From the NCBI GenBank assembly GCA_025996895.1, contig BNTW01000041.1, forward strand, positions 1 to 25,560: a stretch of 25,560 nt of DNA, read 5' to 3'. The position numbers and the translations under genes are program-made. Every line of letters begins with the position of its first letter. Within the stretch, counting starts at the first letter, position 1. Shown here one piece after another: positions 7,634-15,134 of the stretch. This stretch comes from Bacteroidia bacterium (GTDB lineage Bacteria > Bacteroidota > Bacteroidia > Bacteroidales > Azobacteroidaceae). The notes beneath the pieces were generated by a model. The model had not been told where the DNA came from and ran no database searches. It saw only the letters and a program-made list of their open reading frames with translations.

Positions 7634-7659
7634 TTTACCTAAATTAGTTAATTCGGCGA

Positions 7660-7667
7660 CAAAGGTA
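7660..7667 (-). promoter_or_regulatory. -7 element for the radical SAM-GT4 pair
   Basis: On the minus strand it reads TACCTTTG, matching TAnnTTTG, 26 nt before the ATG at 7633. The nearest upstream TTG (7681-7679) is only 11 nt away, so the -33 element is unclear. The box argues against the upstream TTG start of the radical SAM gene. Confidence 0.45.
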
Positions 7668-7693
7668 CGGATTTTGAACAAGTATTAAAAATA

Positions 7694-8536
7694 TTATTTA
7701 CCAATATATTTTTGAGATGGATGTCCGCTTATATATTGTATTGTCCAACGGGTAGAATTATATAATTTTTCTGCTGTGGCAGGTTTGACAAATAACTCTT
7801 TTGCCAGCTCTGCCTTTACAAAAAAGGCGTTCAGTCCCGTAACATTGGTTCCAACCAACTGATAGCCCAGTTTTGCCCCTAACAATTCTAATGATTTTAA
7901 CGATGCTCCGGATTCGTCATCTCCTTGCCAAACATACTTTGCATCATATTCCATTATCCATTCATGATTCGGCGGAAATTTGGCGTTATATTCAATGACT
8001 ACAACTCTTGGCTTTATACAAGTGATTGCCTCCCAAACCCAATAGTCATTACCGTCAATATCTATATTTAAGAGATCTATTTCACCTGTTATTTTTCCTT
8101 GTCCGGCAATCAGCGAATTTATATTATCTTTTGTAATGAAGGCATTTATTACCGTAAGTTTTTTGTTGTCAATCGGCTTTTTGAATAACCGGTCTATTTC
8201 ATTCACACTTTTTTTATTGCCTTCTATCCACAATCCGTTCCAGCCCTTATGCAGTAAATAGTGGGTGTTGTTTTCCAGTCCGTTACCAACGCCAAATTCA
8301 ACGAATTGTTTATTGGTTGTTTCAATACGATTAAATATTTCTTCAATAATTCCGTCTTCATCATTTTGCGAATATACTTTAAACCCGAATTGTTCCAGAT
8401 ACAAAGTATCATCTAATCTTTTTCTTAATTCAATGTCTTCATTATTACACTGACGCCGTACTATATTTAAACCTCCAACCTCTCTGATTCCTGTCCAAAA
8501 AAAACGGCGAGTCTTTTTCAAAAGATTTTTTATCAT
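7694..8536 (-). CDS. FkbM-like SAM-dependent methyltransferase
   Basis: The 280-residue protein carries a class I methyltransferase fold. It shows the SAM-binding motif I 'FVEFGVGNGLENNTHYLL', the acidic 'GLWIEGNKK', and 'LLNIDIDGNDYWVWEAI', the IDxDG signature typical of FkbM-type O-methyltransferases. A basic N-terminus (about residues 1-25) may contact membrane or glycan. In a polysaccharide locus a sugar O-methyltransferase is the likely role, but the acceptor is unknown. An in-frame ATG at 8575 exists, but it lies at the predicted transcription start. The ATG at 8536 has a strong Shine-Dalgarno GGAGGA 5 nt upstream, which decides the start. The gene is visibly more AT-rich than its neighbours, as is the divergent gene at 8700-9686. 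Confidence 0.85.
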   Translation of the reverse strand: MIKNLLKKTRRFFWTGIREVGGLNIVRRQCNNEDIELRKRLDDTLYLEQFGFKVYSQNDEDGIIEEIFNRIETTNKQFVEFGVGNGLENNTHYLLHKGWNGLWIEGNKKSVNEIDRLFKKPIDNKKLTVINAFITKDNINSLIAGQGKITGEIDLLNIDIDGNDYWVWEAITCIKPRVVVIEYNAKFPPNHEWIMEYDAKYVWQGDDESGASLKSLELLGAKLGYQLVGTNVTGLNAFFVKAELAKELFVKPATAEKLYNSTRWTIQYISGHPSQKYIGK

Positions 8537-8547
8537 AATATTCCTCC
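8537..8547 (-). promoter_or_regulatory. Strong Shine-Dalgarno site of the methyltransferase gene
   Basis: The minus strand reads GGAGGAATATT directly before the ATG at 8536. A full GGAGGA is unusual here, since other genes in this window have no clear Shine-Dalgarno site, as is common in Bacteroidota. Confidence 0.7.
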
Positions 8548-8579
8548 AATTTTTATGTATCGACGTATAATACATGATG

Positions 8580-8609
8580 TAAAAGTACTAATTATTTTTA
8601 ATTGACCAA
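8580..8609 (-). promoter_or_regulatory. Promoter of the FkbM-like gene
   Basis: On the minus strand a -33 TTG (8609-8607) and a -7 TACTTTTA (8587-8580) are 19 nt apart, close to the Bacteroidota consensus TTG-N19-21-TAnnTTTG. Transcription would start near 8573, leaving a leader of about 37 nt. Confidence 0.6.
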
Positions 8610-8640
8610 AACTTATAGCTGTAGAAAGCTTATAATAATA

Positions 8641-8672
8641 TTTGCATAACAATAATTTATTTTCTACTTTTG
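8641..8672 (+). promoter_or_regulatory. Promoter of the plus-strand glycosyltransferase
   Basis: TTTG at 8641-8644 and TACTTTTG at 8665-8672 are separated by 20 nt, a full match to the Bacteroidota -33/-7 consensus. Transcription would begin near 8679, just before the ATG at 8700. This excludes the in-frame TTG at 8670 as start. Confidence 0.7.
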
Positions 8673-8699
8673 TTTGGCTTAAAAAATCTGTTGGAAAGA

Positions 8700-9686
8700 A
8701 TGTTACTCGTTCGTAATAAAAATCAGGCACATGCATCTCAAGATATTGTAAGGGAGTTTGAAGATATTATTATTCAAACTCCGAAAGTACGTATTGTCAA
8801 TCATCATTATCGTTGGCTATATATTATAACCTATAATTTTTTCAGGATTTTCAGGAAATTAAATATTAACATTAATCTGATACCCAACGTTTCTTCTGTT
8901 TATAAAGATAATATATGGGGCGATTCGGGACATCTTTTTACTGTCATGCTGGGACTAAACGAATCTAAATTTCACCCCTATATTATTACCCGCCATAATA
9001 AGAGTATCTATCTTTTTGATGCTTGGCCGAGCGAATATATTAAAATACAAAAAATTTGTCGAACATATAAAATTAATTATTTGTTCGTATCGTCAAGCCA
9101 ATCGGCAAATAATCTGCAAGCCTTACTTCCGGAAACACAAGTCTTTTGGATTCCTGAAGGCATTAATCCTGATGAATATAGATATCGTTCTTTTCAGGAA
9201 AAAGATATTGATGTATTGGCATTAGGCAGGCGTTATGACAAATATCATCATGCTATCGTTTCTTATTTGGAAGAAAACCAATACAGTTATTTATATGAAC
9301 AAGAAAAAGGCAAAATAATATTTCCTACGCGGGAAGGCTTTATCAATGGATTAGCCCGTGCAAAAATATCTATTTGTGTCCCCAGCAGTATTACACACCC
9401 GGATAGATCCGGCGATATTGAAACGATGACGGTGAGATACTTGCAATCTATAGCTTCCAAGTGCTTAATCGTTGGACATGCACCGCAAGAAATGATCACT
9501 TTATTCGGATATAATCCTGTGATAGAGATAGATGAAGACAATCCAACCAAACAATTAGAGGATATATTAAAAAATTATTCTTCTTATTTTCCACTGATAG
9601 AAAAAAATTTCCAACAAGTTCAATATCACACATGGAAAAACCGATGGGAACAAATTAAAAAAACAATTAACAAGCAAAAAAATTAA
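8700..9686 (+). CDS. Glycosyltransferase-like protein (GT-B, group 1 / CgeB-like)
   Basis: The 328-residue protein looks like a GT-B glycosyltransferase. It has an N-terminal part with 'GDSGHLFTVMLGLNESKFHP', a domain junction 'VFWIPEGINPDEYRYR' followed by 'KDIDVLALGRRYDKYHHAIVSYL', and a C-terminal donor-like part 'FINGLARAKISICVPSS' and 'MTVRYLQSIASKCLIVGHAPQEM', where R/E residues replace the usual EX7E. The pattern resembles group 1 or CgeB-like transferases; the exact family is uncertain. It is the only plus-strand gene between 5500 and 22244 and has its own consensus promoter. Its codons are markedly AT-rich, suggesting acquisition separate from the main operon. It ends in front of an AT-rich inverted repeat that may terminate both converging transcripts. 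Confidence 0.7.
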   Translation: MLLVRNKNQAHASQDIVREFEDIIIQTPKVRIVNHHYRWLYIITYNFFRIFRKLNININLIPNVSSVYKDNIWGDSGHLFTVMLGLNESKFHPYIITRHNKSIYLFDAWPSEYIKIQKICRTYKINYLFVSSSQSANNLQALLPETQVFWIPEGINPDEYRYRSFQEKDIDVLALGRRYDKYHHAIVSYLEENQYSYLYEQEKGKIIFPTREGFINGLARAKISICVPSSITHPDRSGDIETMTVRYLQSIASKCLIVGHAPQEMITLFGYNPVIEIDEDNPTKQLEDILKNYSSYFPLIEKNFQQVQYHTWKNRWEQIKKTINKQKN

Positions 9687-9710
9687 AACGAAATATCCTA
9701 TGTAGTTAGC

Positions 9711-9744
9711 GAATAAAATATTCCGGATCAGAAATATTTTATTC
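9711..9744. terminator. AT-rich inverted repeat between convergent genes
   Basis: GAATAAAATATT (9711-9722) pairs perfectly with AATATTTTATTC (9733-9744) around a 10-nt loop. It lies between the stop of the plus-strand glycosyltransferase (9686) and the stop of the minus-strand GT4 (9752). A short T run (CTTTTTA) follows on the plus strand. The stem has few GC pairs, so termination strength is uncertain. Confidence 0.45.
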
Positions 9745-9751
9745 CGACTTT

Positions 9752-10771
9752 TTATAAATAATTTGCGACATGAATAGCTAATTGTCCGGTAGTATGTTTC
9801 TTATTATATAAAAATTTTCCGTTTTCAACCAGCGTGTCATACAGTTTTCGGTCGTTATAAAGTTGCTGAATAGCGTTAAGTAACACTTTTTTTTCTTTTT
9901 CAACTATCAGGCCGTTCTGTCCGTTTATTACATAATCCGACAAGGCTTCCGATTTTGTTACGATAACCGGCTTTCCTAACTGCATGGCTTGCAAAACAAC
10001 CAATTGTCCGGAAGATATGCCGGGTTGCTTTAAAGGAACAATCACTGCATAGCAATGATTCATATAATCATACATTTCCGGTTCAAAAATCCGGTCGTAT
10101 AGCTCGATATTCGGTGGTAAAGAACTGTGTGAATAAGTGTTGGAAATAATTTTTAAACGGAAAGGCGTGTTTTTTAATGCTTCCACTAAAAAATTGTAAT
10201 CGCGATTGCTTCGTCCTGTGGCCAAGAGATAATTTTCGTCTTTCAATTCGGGATTGTTTTCGGGCAAAACAATCTTGTCAATTCCCAACGGAACAAAGAC
10301 AAACCGGCTCGAAACTTCAGGGAATAAACCGGCATAATCGCTTTTTTCCCGACCGGAATGTACTATTATTTTATCTATGTAACAGCTATTTACCGCATAC
10401 TGCATGAATTGCGCATAAATTCGTCCGGCTATTCCGGCTTTAGGCTTGTAAATAAATGTCATGACTATCAGCGAAAAGGACTTTTTCACCCGAAACAACC
10501 GGCAATAAAAAGCAAGTAATAAACCGTAGAATTGTTGCCAGGCAACAATGCGGGTATATTTTTTCCTGTTCAAGAAAATCAGAAACGGATAATAAAAATA
10601 TTTGACATATCGGAGAATATTATCCAGCCGAGTTTGTCCTTCATTGCTGACATAAGATTTCACCAGCCAAGGCTCTCCGGTTGCTTTCTCCAGCCCGGCA
10701 ACAAATTCTTCCTCTTTTTCCCGTTTATCCAAAAGGAGAACATTGCTGCTATGTCGGTTTTCCAAATTCAT
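9752..10771 (-). CDS. Glycosyltransferase, GT4-like with altered EX7E motif
   Basis: The 339-residue protein is the last gene of the polysaccharide operon. The second GT-B domain is recognisable from 'NYLLATGRSNRDYNFLVEAL', 'PPNIELYDRIFEPEMYDYMNHCYAVIVPL' and 'SGQLVVLQAMQLGKPVIVTKSEALSDYVINGQNGLIVE'. Where GT4 enzymes carry EX7E, this one has Ser and Gln (SSGQLVVLQAM), so the donor-phosphate contacts differ. The first domain contains two hydrophobic stretches ('YFYYPFLIFLNRK', 'FYGLLLAFYCRLF') that could associate with the membrane. Its ATG overlaps the stop of the preceding GT4 gene by 4 nt, indicating translational coupling. It could be a transferase with unusual donor handling or a partly degenerate enzyme; specificity is unknown. 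Confidence 0.8.
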   Translation of the reverse strand: MNLENRHSSNVLLLDKREKEEEFVAGLEKATGEPWLVKSYVSNEGQTRLDNILRYVKYFYYPFLIFLNRKKYTRIVAWQQFYGLLLAFYCRLFRVKKSFSLIVMTFIYKPKAGIAGRIYAQFMQYAVNSCYIDKIIVHSGREKSDYAGLFPEVSSRFVFVPLGIDKIVLPENNPELKDENYLLATGRSNRDYNFLVEALKNTPFRLKIISNTYSHSSLPPNIELYDRIFEPEMYDYMNHCYAVIVPLKQPGISSGQLVVLQAMQLGKPVIVTKSEALSDYVINGQNGLIVEKEKKVLLNAIQQLYNDRKLYDTLVENGKFLYNKKHTTGQLAIHVANYL

Positions 10772-11868
10772 TTCAAGATTTTCATATATTTTTCAGCCGT
10801 CTTTTCCCACGAAAAAGAAGCTGCGACAGCGATTAGTTTGTTTCTGTCGATTTGATTGATTTTATTTATTTTTTCGTTGATAACCGCTTCATTTTCTATT
10901 TCGTCGTCATAAATTTTGATGTCCATTCCCGAAGTCAGTTCATCATTTACTTCATTATTTCCATTGGTGATTACAGGACAGCCTCTTGCAAACGATTCCA
11001 AAACAGGCAAGCCAAATCCTTCCAATTTAGACAGAAAGAGTGTTGCCGTTGCTTTCCGGTAAAGCAAATCCAATTCCTCGTTAGAAACATGGCCTACATA
11101 GTCAATTCCAGGAATATCGTTGATGTATTGGAGAAAAGCAGCAGCGTCCTGCCGGCAAAAATCATTTGCTTCGCCCGCAATTTTCAACCGAAATTCCGGG
11201 TGATTTTTTTGGTAGGCTAAAAACACACGGACGGCTTCGTACAAATATTTTGCTTTCGGGTCAATTCGTCCGACAACAACGAAAAAAGGCTCTCTATCAT
11301 CCAAAACGTTATCCAAATTATTTGGAAGAACGGCTCCGCTGTGAATGACTTCGATGTCTTTTCCTGCCGACAATTTCGGCAGATAAGTTTTGATTTGCTG
11401 TTTGACAAAATGGGAAATCACAATAATCTTTCGAGCTTTTGTTATTGTATTTTCGATCATGCGTTTCCGAAACCATGTACGGTATTTTCCCAATTTATCC
11501 TGCATGGCAAATTCATTCAAATCATGAATAATGGCAATGACATTATTCATTTTCCAGCCGATAATCGAGTCAATAGAAAAAAGAACGCAATCGGCTTGCT
11601 GCACATAAGGCGTATTCCCAAACAAAAACAGAAAATAAAATTTAGACAAAACGGATTTTTCCAACAACTTTGGCCGGTGAATCTGAATGTCGGCAGGAAG
11701 TTTATCGCCACAATCGCGCATAAAATAACTGTTGGTTATCAACGTTATTTCGTAGTTGTTTTCCTGTAATCGTTTCATTAAAGGAGGATACAGGTTTTCC
11801 ATAAAACTCCCGGCTCCTAATTTTTTACCGAAATAATAAGCAACAATCGTGATTCTGTGTTTTTTCAT
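10768..11868 (-). CDS. Glycosyltransferase family 4
   Basis: The 366-residue GT-B enzyme shows 'FGKKLGAGSFMENLYPPLMKRL' near the N-terminus, 'IAIIHDLNEFAMQDKLGKYRTWFRKRMI' and 'KIIVISHFVKQQI' in domain 1, and 'PFFVVVGRIDPKAKYLYEAVRVF', 'GHVSNEELDLLYRKATATLFLSKLEGFGLPVLESF' in domain 2 with an intact EX7E. These are standard GT4 signatures. It overlaps its neighbours by 4 nt on both sides (ATGA type), placing it firmly within the operon. It is predicted to add one sugar of the repeat unit to the lipid-linked intermediate in the cytosol; the sugar is unknown. Confidence 0.9.
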   Translation of the reverse strand: MKKHRITIVAYYFGKKLGAGSFMENLYPPLMKRLQENNYEITLITNSYFMRDCGDKLPADIQIHRPKLLEKSVLSKFYFLFLFGNTPYVQQADCVLFSIDSIIGWKMNNVIAIIHDLNEFAMQDKLGKYRTWFRKRMIENTITKARKIIVISHFVKQQIKTYLPKLSAGKDIEVIHSGAVLPNNLDNVLDDREPFFVVVGRIDPKAKYLYEAVRVFLAYQKNHPEFRLKIAGEANDFCRQDAAAFLQYINDIPGIDYVGHVSNEELDLLYRKATATLFLSKLEGFGLPVLESFARGCPVITNGNNEVNDELTSGMDIKIYDDEIENEAVINEKINKINQIDRNKLIAVAASFSWEKTAEKYMKILK

Positions 11869-13016
11869 TTTGTATTCCGTATCACTTGTTCAAATAACGT
11901 TTCCCATTGTGTCATAATCACTTCAATTGAAAAACGGTAAATATCTTTGCGGGCATTGTGTCCCATTTTTTTTCTCCTATTTTCGTCGGTTATCAACATT
12001 TTTATTTTTTCTGCCAACTGACCAATGTTTCCATCTTCGACGAGAAAACCGGTTTTTCCGTCTCGGATAATTTCCGAAGGACCATACGGACAATCGAAAG
12101 AAACGCAAGGCAAACCGCATGCCATGGCTTCAACCAATACCATGCCAAACCCTTCATAGCGCGAAGTCATTGCGTAGATTGAACTTGCCGAATATTCTTT
12201 GACGATTTCTTGTGTCGGCTGATGGATTTTAACTATCTTTTCTAATTGAAACTGGTTGATTAGCGCGATTAATTTTTCCCGTTCTTCTCCTTTTCCGAAA
12301 ATATCTAATTGCCAATCGGGAAAATCTTTATTTACAATCTTCCAAGCGGCTATCAGCAGGTCAAAACCTTTTTGCCAATTCAATCGCCCCACGCTGACGA
12401 CTCGTTGGGTATTCAGCGGAGAAACCGTGTCGGGATAAAAAGGCAGCGGATTGTAAATTTGTGCAATATTGTCATAACCTTTCCAGTTTTCTTGATCTTC
12501 TTTCGTCAGAACCACAAATTTGTCGTATTTACGGATAAACCGAAATTTCCGTTTGTTAGCCAGCATATAGGCCGTTTTGAGTAAAAAAGGCTGTTTTTTA
12601 TGCCGGATTTCTATGTCGAGGAATGTCTTTGAAAAATGAATTTCTCCAATTTTTTTACTTCCGTCTTTTATTAATGGTAATAAGGTAAATTCGTATGTAT
12701 AAGTTGAAATCACAATATCTGCTTTCAATTTTTCCAACGTTTCAGTCAATCGCGTTAAATGATTTTTCATTTTTTTCCGTTGTTCCCAAATACGTTTAGG
12801 AAACGGATATTTATTCAATTCGGAATAATTGATAGCAAGGTCAATAAACCGGATTTTATCGGAAAATGAATAAAAATTAGGATTGCGATCTTGATCGGTC
12901 GTGAGAATGGTAACGTCGTGTCCCAAAACATCAACCAAATAATTTGCTTTACTGCAAATCACCCGCTCCATTCCTCCTGATTTAGAACAATCAATAATGC
13001 AATAGATGATTTTCAT
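11865..13016 (-). CDS. Glycosyltransferase family 4
   Basis: The 383-residue protein has the GT4 N-terminal loop 'CIIDCSKSGGMERVICSKANYL', 'IGEIHFSKTFLDIEIRHKKQ', and the C-terminal donor domain 'VVSVGRLNWQKGFDLLIAAW', 'LDIFGKGEERE', 'IYAMTSRYEGFGMVLVEAM' (intact EX7E) and 'CPYGPSEIIRDGKTGFLVE'. The last motif is common in GT4 enzymes of polysaccharide clusters such as the AmsD group. It overlaps the next GT4 gene by 4 nt and starts 20 nt after the GT2 gene. It is a likely retaining transferase acting on the growing repeat unit; the donor cannot be assigned. Confidence 0.92.
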   Translation of the reverse strand: MKIIYCIIDCSKSGGMERVICSKANYLVDVLGHDVTILTTDQDRNPNFYSFSDKIRFIDLAINYSELNKYPFPKRIWEQRKKMKNHLTRLTETLEKLKADIVISTYTYEFTLLPLIKDGSKKIGEIHFSKTFLDIEIRHKKQPFLLKTAYMLANKRKFRFIRKYDKFVVLTKEDQENWKGYDNIAQIYNPLPFYPDTVSPLNTQRVVSVGRLNWQKGFDLLIAAWKIVNKDFPDWQLDIFGKGEEREKLIALINQFQLEKIVKIHQPTQEIVKEYSASSIYAMTSRYEGFGMVLVEAMACGLPCVSFDCPYGPSEIIRDGKTGFLVEDGNIGQLAEKIKMLITDENRRKKMGHNARKDIYRFSIEVIMTQWETLFEQVIRNTK

Positions 13017-13036
13017 TTGCTAATGTAAGAGTTACT

Positions 13037-13816
13037 TCAATCAACTCTATAAAAGACTTTCCTCAACCGCCAACGAATATATTCCCTCAGTCGGTAGAAA
13101 GAAAATCTTTTTAGACGATATAATTCTTTATAATCGTTGTAAAGATACGGAAAATATTGTTTAATCGTATCGTCATGCTCTTTTTTTATCCATTCGTTGG
13201 CTTCGTTCGATCCGCTGATCCCGTTTGCTTCCATCAGCGCAATATCTTCGTCTATAATTTCGATGGATTTGTTGTATTTCACGAGAGCCAGCAAGGCAAA
13301 TTTCCAATCGGAAGAAATTTTGAGATGTTCGTCATAATAACCGATTTCATCGAACAGCGATTTTTTGGTAAAAGTCGATTGATGCCAAATCGTGCTGACC
13401 ATGAAATAATAAAACGTGATTTTGTGCGGAACACTATATCTTGTTTTGACGGTTTTCCCATTAATAATGATATTCCCTACCACCAAATCGGCAGCGTGTT
13501 TTTGGGAAAATACATTTAATAAGGTATCGTCGCTGATAAAACAATCGCCGGAATTCATAAAAATAAGGTATTCGCCCGAAGCGCGGGCAATTCCCTTATT
13601 CATGGCGTGATAAATACCGTTGTCCGGCTCGCTGACGTATTGAGAGTTGAGAGTTAAGAGTTGAGAGTTGAGAATTACATCAAGCGAATTGTCAGTACTG
13701 CCACCGTCGATGATAATGTATTCAAAATCGGTAAATTTTTGATTGACAACGCTTCGAATGGTTTTTTCCAACCCAGAGGCATTATTCAGATTGACGGTGA
13801 TAACGGATACTTTCAT
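13037..13816 (-). CDS. Glycosyltransferase family 2 carrying a repeat-derived segment
   Basis: The 259-residue GT-A enzyme starts 'MKVSVITVNLNNASGLEKTI' and contains 'IIDGGSTDNS' (35-44), 'VSEPDNGIYHAMNKGIARASGEYLIFMNSGD' (about 61-91) and 'WHQSTFTKKSLFDEIGYYDE', the pattern of WcaA/WcaE-like GT2 enzymes. 'NSGD' takes the place of the DxD metal site, as is usual in this branch. Residues about 48-59 (LNSQLLTLNSQ) are encoded by a TTGAGAGT-type tandem repeat that replaces the normal linker between the DGGSTD strand and the 'YVSEPD' motif without changing frame or length much. The ATG overlaps the stop of the Wzy gene by 4 nt. Predicted role: inverting transfer of one sugar to the lipid-linked unit. 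Confidence 0.9.
   Translation of the reverse strand: MKVSVITVNLNNASGLEKTIRSVVNQKFTDFEYIIIDGGSTDNSLDVILNSQLLTLNSQYVSEPDNGIYHAMNKGIARASGEYLIFMNSGDCFISDDTLLNVFSQKHAADLVVGNIIINGKTVKTRYSVPHKITFYYFMVSTIWHQSTFTKKSLFDEIGYYDEHLKISSDWKFALLALVKYNKSIEIIDEDIALMEANGISGSNEANEWIKKEHDDTIKQYFPYLYNDYKELYRLKRFSFYRLREYIRWRLRKVFYRVD
13641..13676. repeat. 'gagagttga' tandem inside the GT2 gene
   Basis: Four or more imperfect units of TTGAGAGT/TTAAGAGT run through 36 bases. Read on the minus strand they give (CTCTCAA)n-like sequence and encode LNSQ repeats. Similar simple repeats are usually intergenic in Bacteroidota; this one lies within a conserved enzyme and keeps the frame. Confidence 0.8.
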
Positions 13817-15132
13817 GATTCCTTTGTTTTTTTAACAATCACATAACACATCATAGGCAACACATACGTGATCGGCTGTACCAGGTTGGCAGAGAAAAAG
13901 GACGCACCGAATGTTAAAAGGATAAACAGAAAGGCAATACGGGCATAGCTGTTTTCTTGATTTTTATAAAAGAAAACAGCCAAAAAAATGTAAATCAATA
14001 AATAAAGGAATGTGCCCAAATAGCCAAAGCGGATTAAAAGTACGGAGTAGGAAATATCGGGCGTTTCCAATTGGTAAGTCGTGCCCATGATTTCTTCGAG
14101 TAACCCCAACTTGAAATCAAACATTTCCTCTACTTTTTCGGAATCCTCCGGAATAAGTCCCGCACCCAGAATGATGGCTTTGGGATGCTCCATAATGTAT
14201 TGATTTCGCTCAACCAAATGTGCTATTCTGTAAGTGAATGTGCCTTCTGTCAGTTGTGAAACAGATTCGACATCAACTTCAGTTAAATTGCCGGATATGA
14301 CGGTTCGTATATCCTTAAATGTCTTGGAACGAGTAAATTGATGTCCCCCTATCGTAATGAACCCTAATATCAATATACCTAAAACGGCGAATGCTTTCAT
14401 TTTTTGCACAGGAGGCAATTTCAGGCCATAACCGATTAAAACGGATAAAATGAAGAAACCACTCCAACTCCGGTGAAAAGCTAAAAATACAGACAAAACT
14501 AAAATAATCGTTGTAACGTATCGCCACATTCCCCTGCACGGATTATAAAAAACAGCCATCAGTGCGAAGAAATATAACATGTCCGGCTGATTGTAGAATC
14601 GATATAATTTAAATCCGAAAACACGTATACGAATGTGCCCAATTTCAGTCAGCAGATTTTTCCCGACAAATTGCTGGGCGATATAAATAACAGATACAAA
14701 AACGGTTATATAAAATAGAATGTTAAGTACTTGCTTTAACTGTTTTTTATCGAACATCCGGAAAATAAAGTACAACAGCCAGAAAAATTGATAACGGCAA
14801 GTCCGAATGGCTTCTGCCCACGACAATCCGATGCTGAAGTGGCTGTATAGAATGCAGATAAACAAAAAAGAATAAAAAATCAGGATATATCTAACCAGCG
14901 TATCAATTTTGAAAAAATCTTTTACGGTGAAAACTTCAACAGTCAAAATACCACACATGGTGAAAAAGGCAAAATCAGTTGCTTTGGATATGCCGAAACC
15001 GGTGTCCATCACTTCTTCGGGAACTATATTAAATCCATGCGTAAGAAAAAAGGCGATAAACACCAAGGAACACATCTTAAATCCCCGGATATACAATAAA
15101 ACAACAATCACCGACAACAATAGAAAAATCAT
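13813..15132 (-). CDS. wzy: Wzy-type polysaccharide polymerase (O-antigen ligase-like)
   Basis: The 439-residue protein is mostly hydrophobic, with about ten to twelve predicted membrane helices. One large hydrophilic loop (about 265-355) contains 'TEGTFTYRIAHLVERNQYIMEHP' and 'ILGAGLIPEDSE', which resembles the periplasmic catalytic loop of the Wzy/WaaL family (Arg-rich, 'R...L...ER', 'G.G'). Two arginines in 'AFHRSWSGFFIL' follow the family pattern as well. In this operon, beside Wzx and a PCP protein, the polymerase role is more likely than ligase. It lies 2 nt after wzx and overlaps the GT2 start by 4 nt. Sequence conservation in Wzy is low, so the assignment rests on topology, loop motifs and context. 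Confidence 0.8.
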   Translation of the reverse strand: MIFLLLSVIVVLLYIRGFKMCSLVFIAFFLTHGFNIVPEEVMDTGFGISKATDFAFFTMCGILTVEVFTVKDFFKIDTLVRYILIFYSFLFICILYSHFSIGLSWAEAIRTCRYQFFWLLYFIFRMFDKKQLKQVLNILFYITVFVSVIYIAQQFVGKNLLTEIGHIRIRVFGFKLYRFYNQPDMLYFFALMAVFYNPCRGMWRYVTTIILVLSVFLAFHRSWSGFFILSVLIGYGLKLPPVQKMKAFAVLGILILGFITIGGHQFTRSKTFKDIRTVISGNLTEVDVESVSQLTEGTFTYRIAHLVERNQYIMEHPKAIILGAGLIPEDSEKVEEMFDFKLGLLEEIMGTTYQLETPDISYSVLLIRFGYLGTFLYLLIYIFLAVFFYKNQENSYARIAFLFILLTFGASFFSANLVQPITYVLPMMCYVIVKKTKES

Positions 15133-15134
15133 AT

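Noticed and set aside
7634..7681. TTG start at 7681 for the radical SAM gene
   Set aside because: The segment contains the TACCTTTG promoter box, and the family-like sequence begins after the ATG at 7633.
8537..8575. ATG at 8575 for the methyltransferase gene
   Set aside because: It coincides with the predicted transcription start, while the ATG at 8536 has a strong Shine-Dalgarno site.
13641..13676. Possible CRISPR-like or regulatory tandem array
   Set aside because: Units are 7-8 bp with no spacers and lie inside a conserved glycosyltransferase frame; this is a simple repeat, not a CRISPR array.
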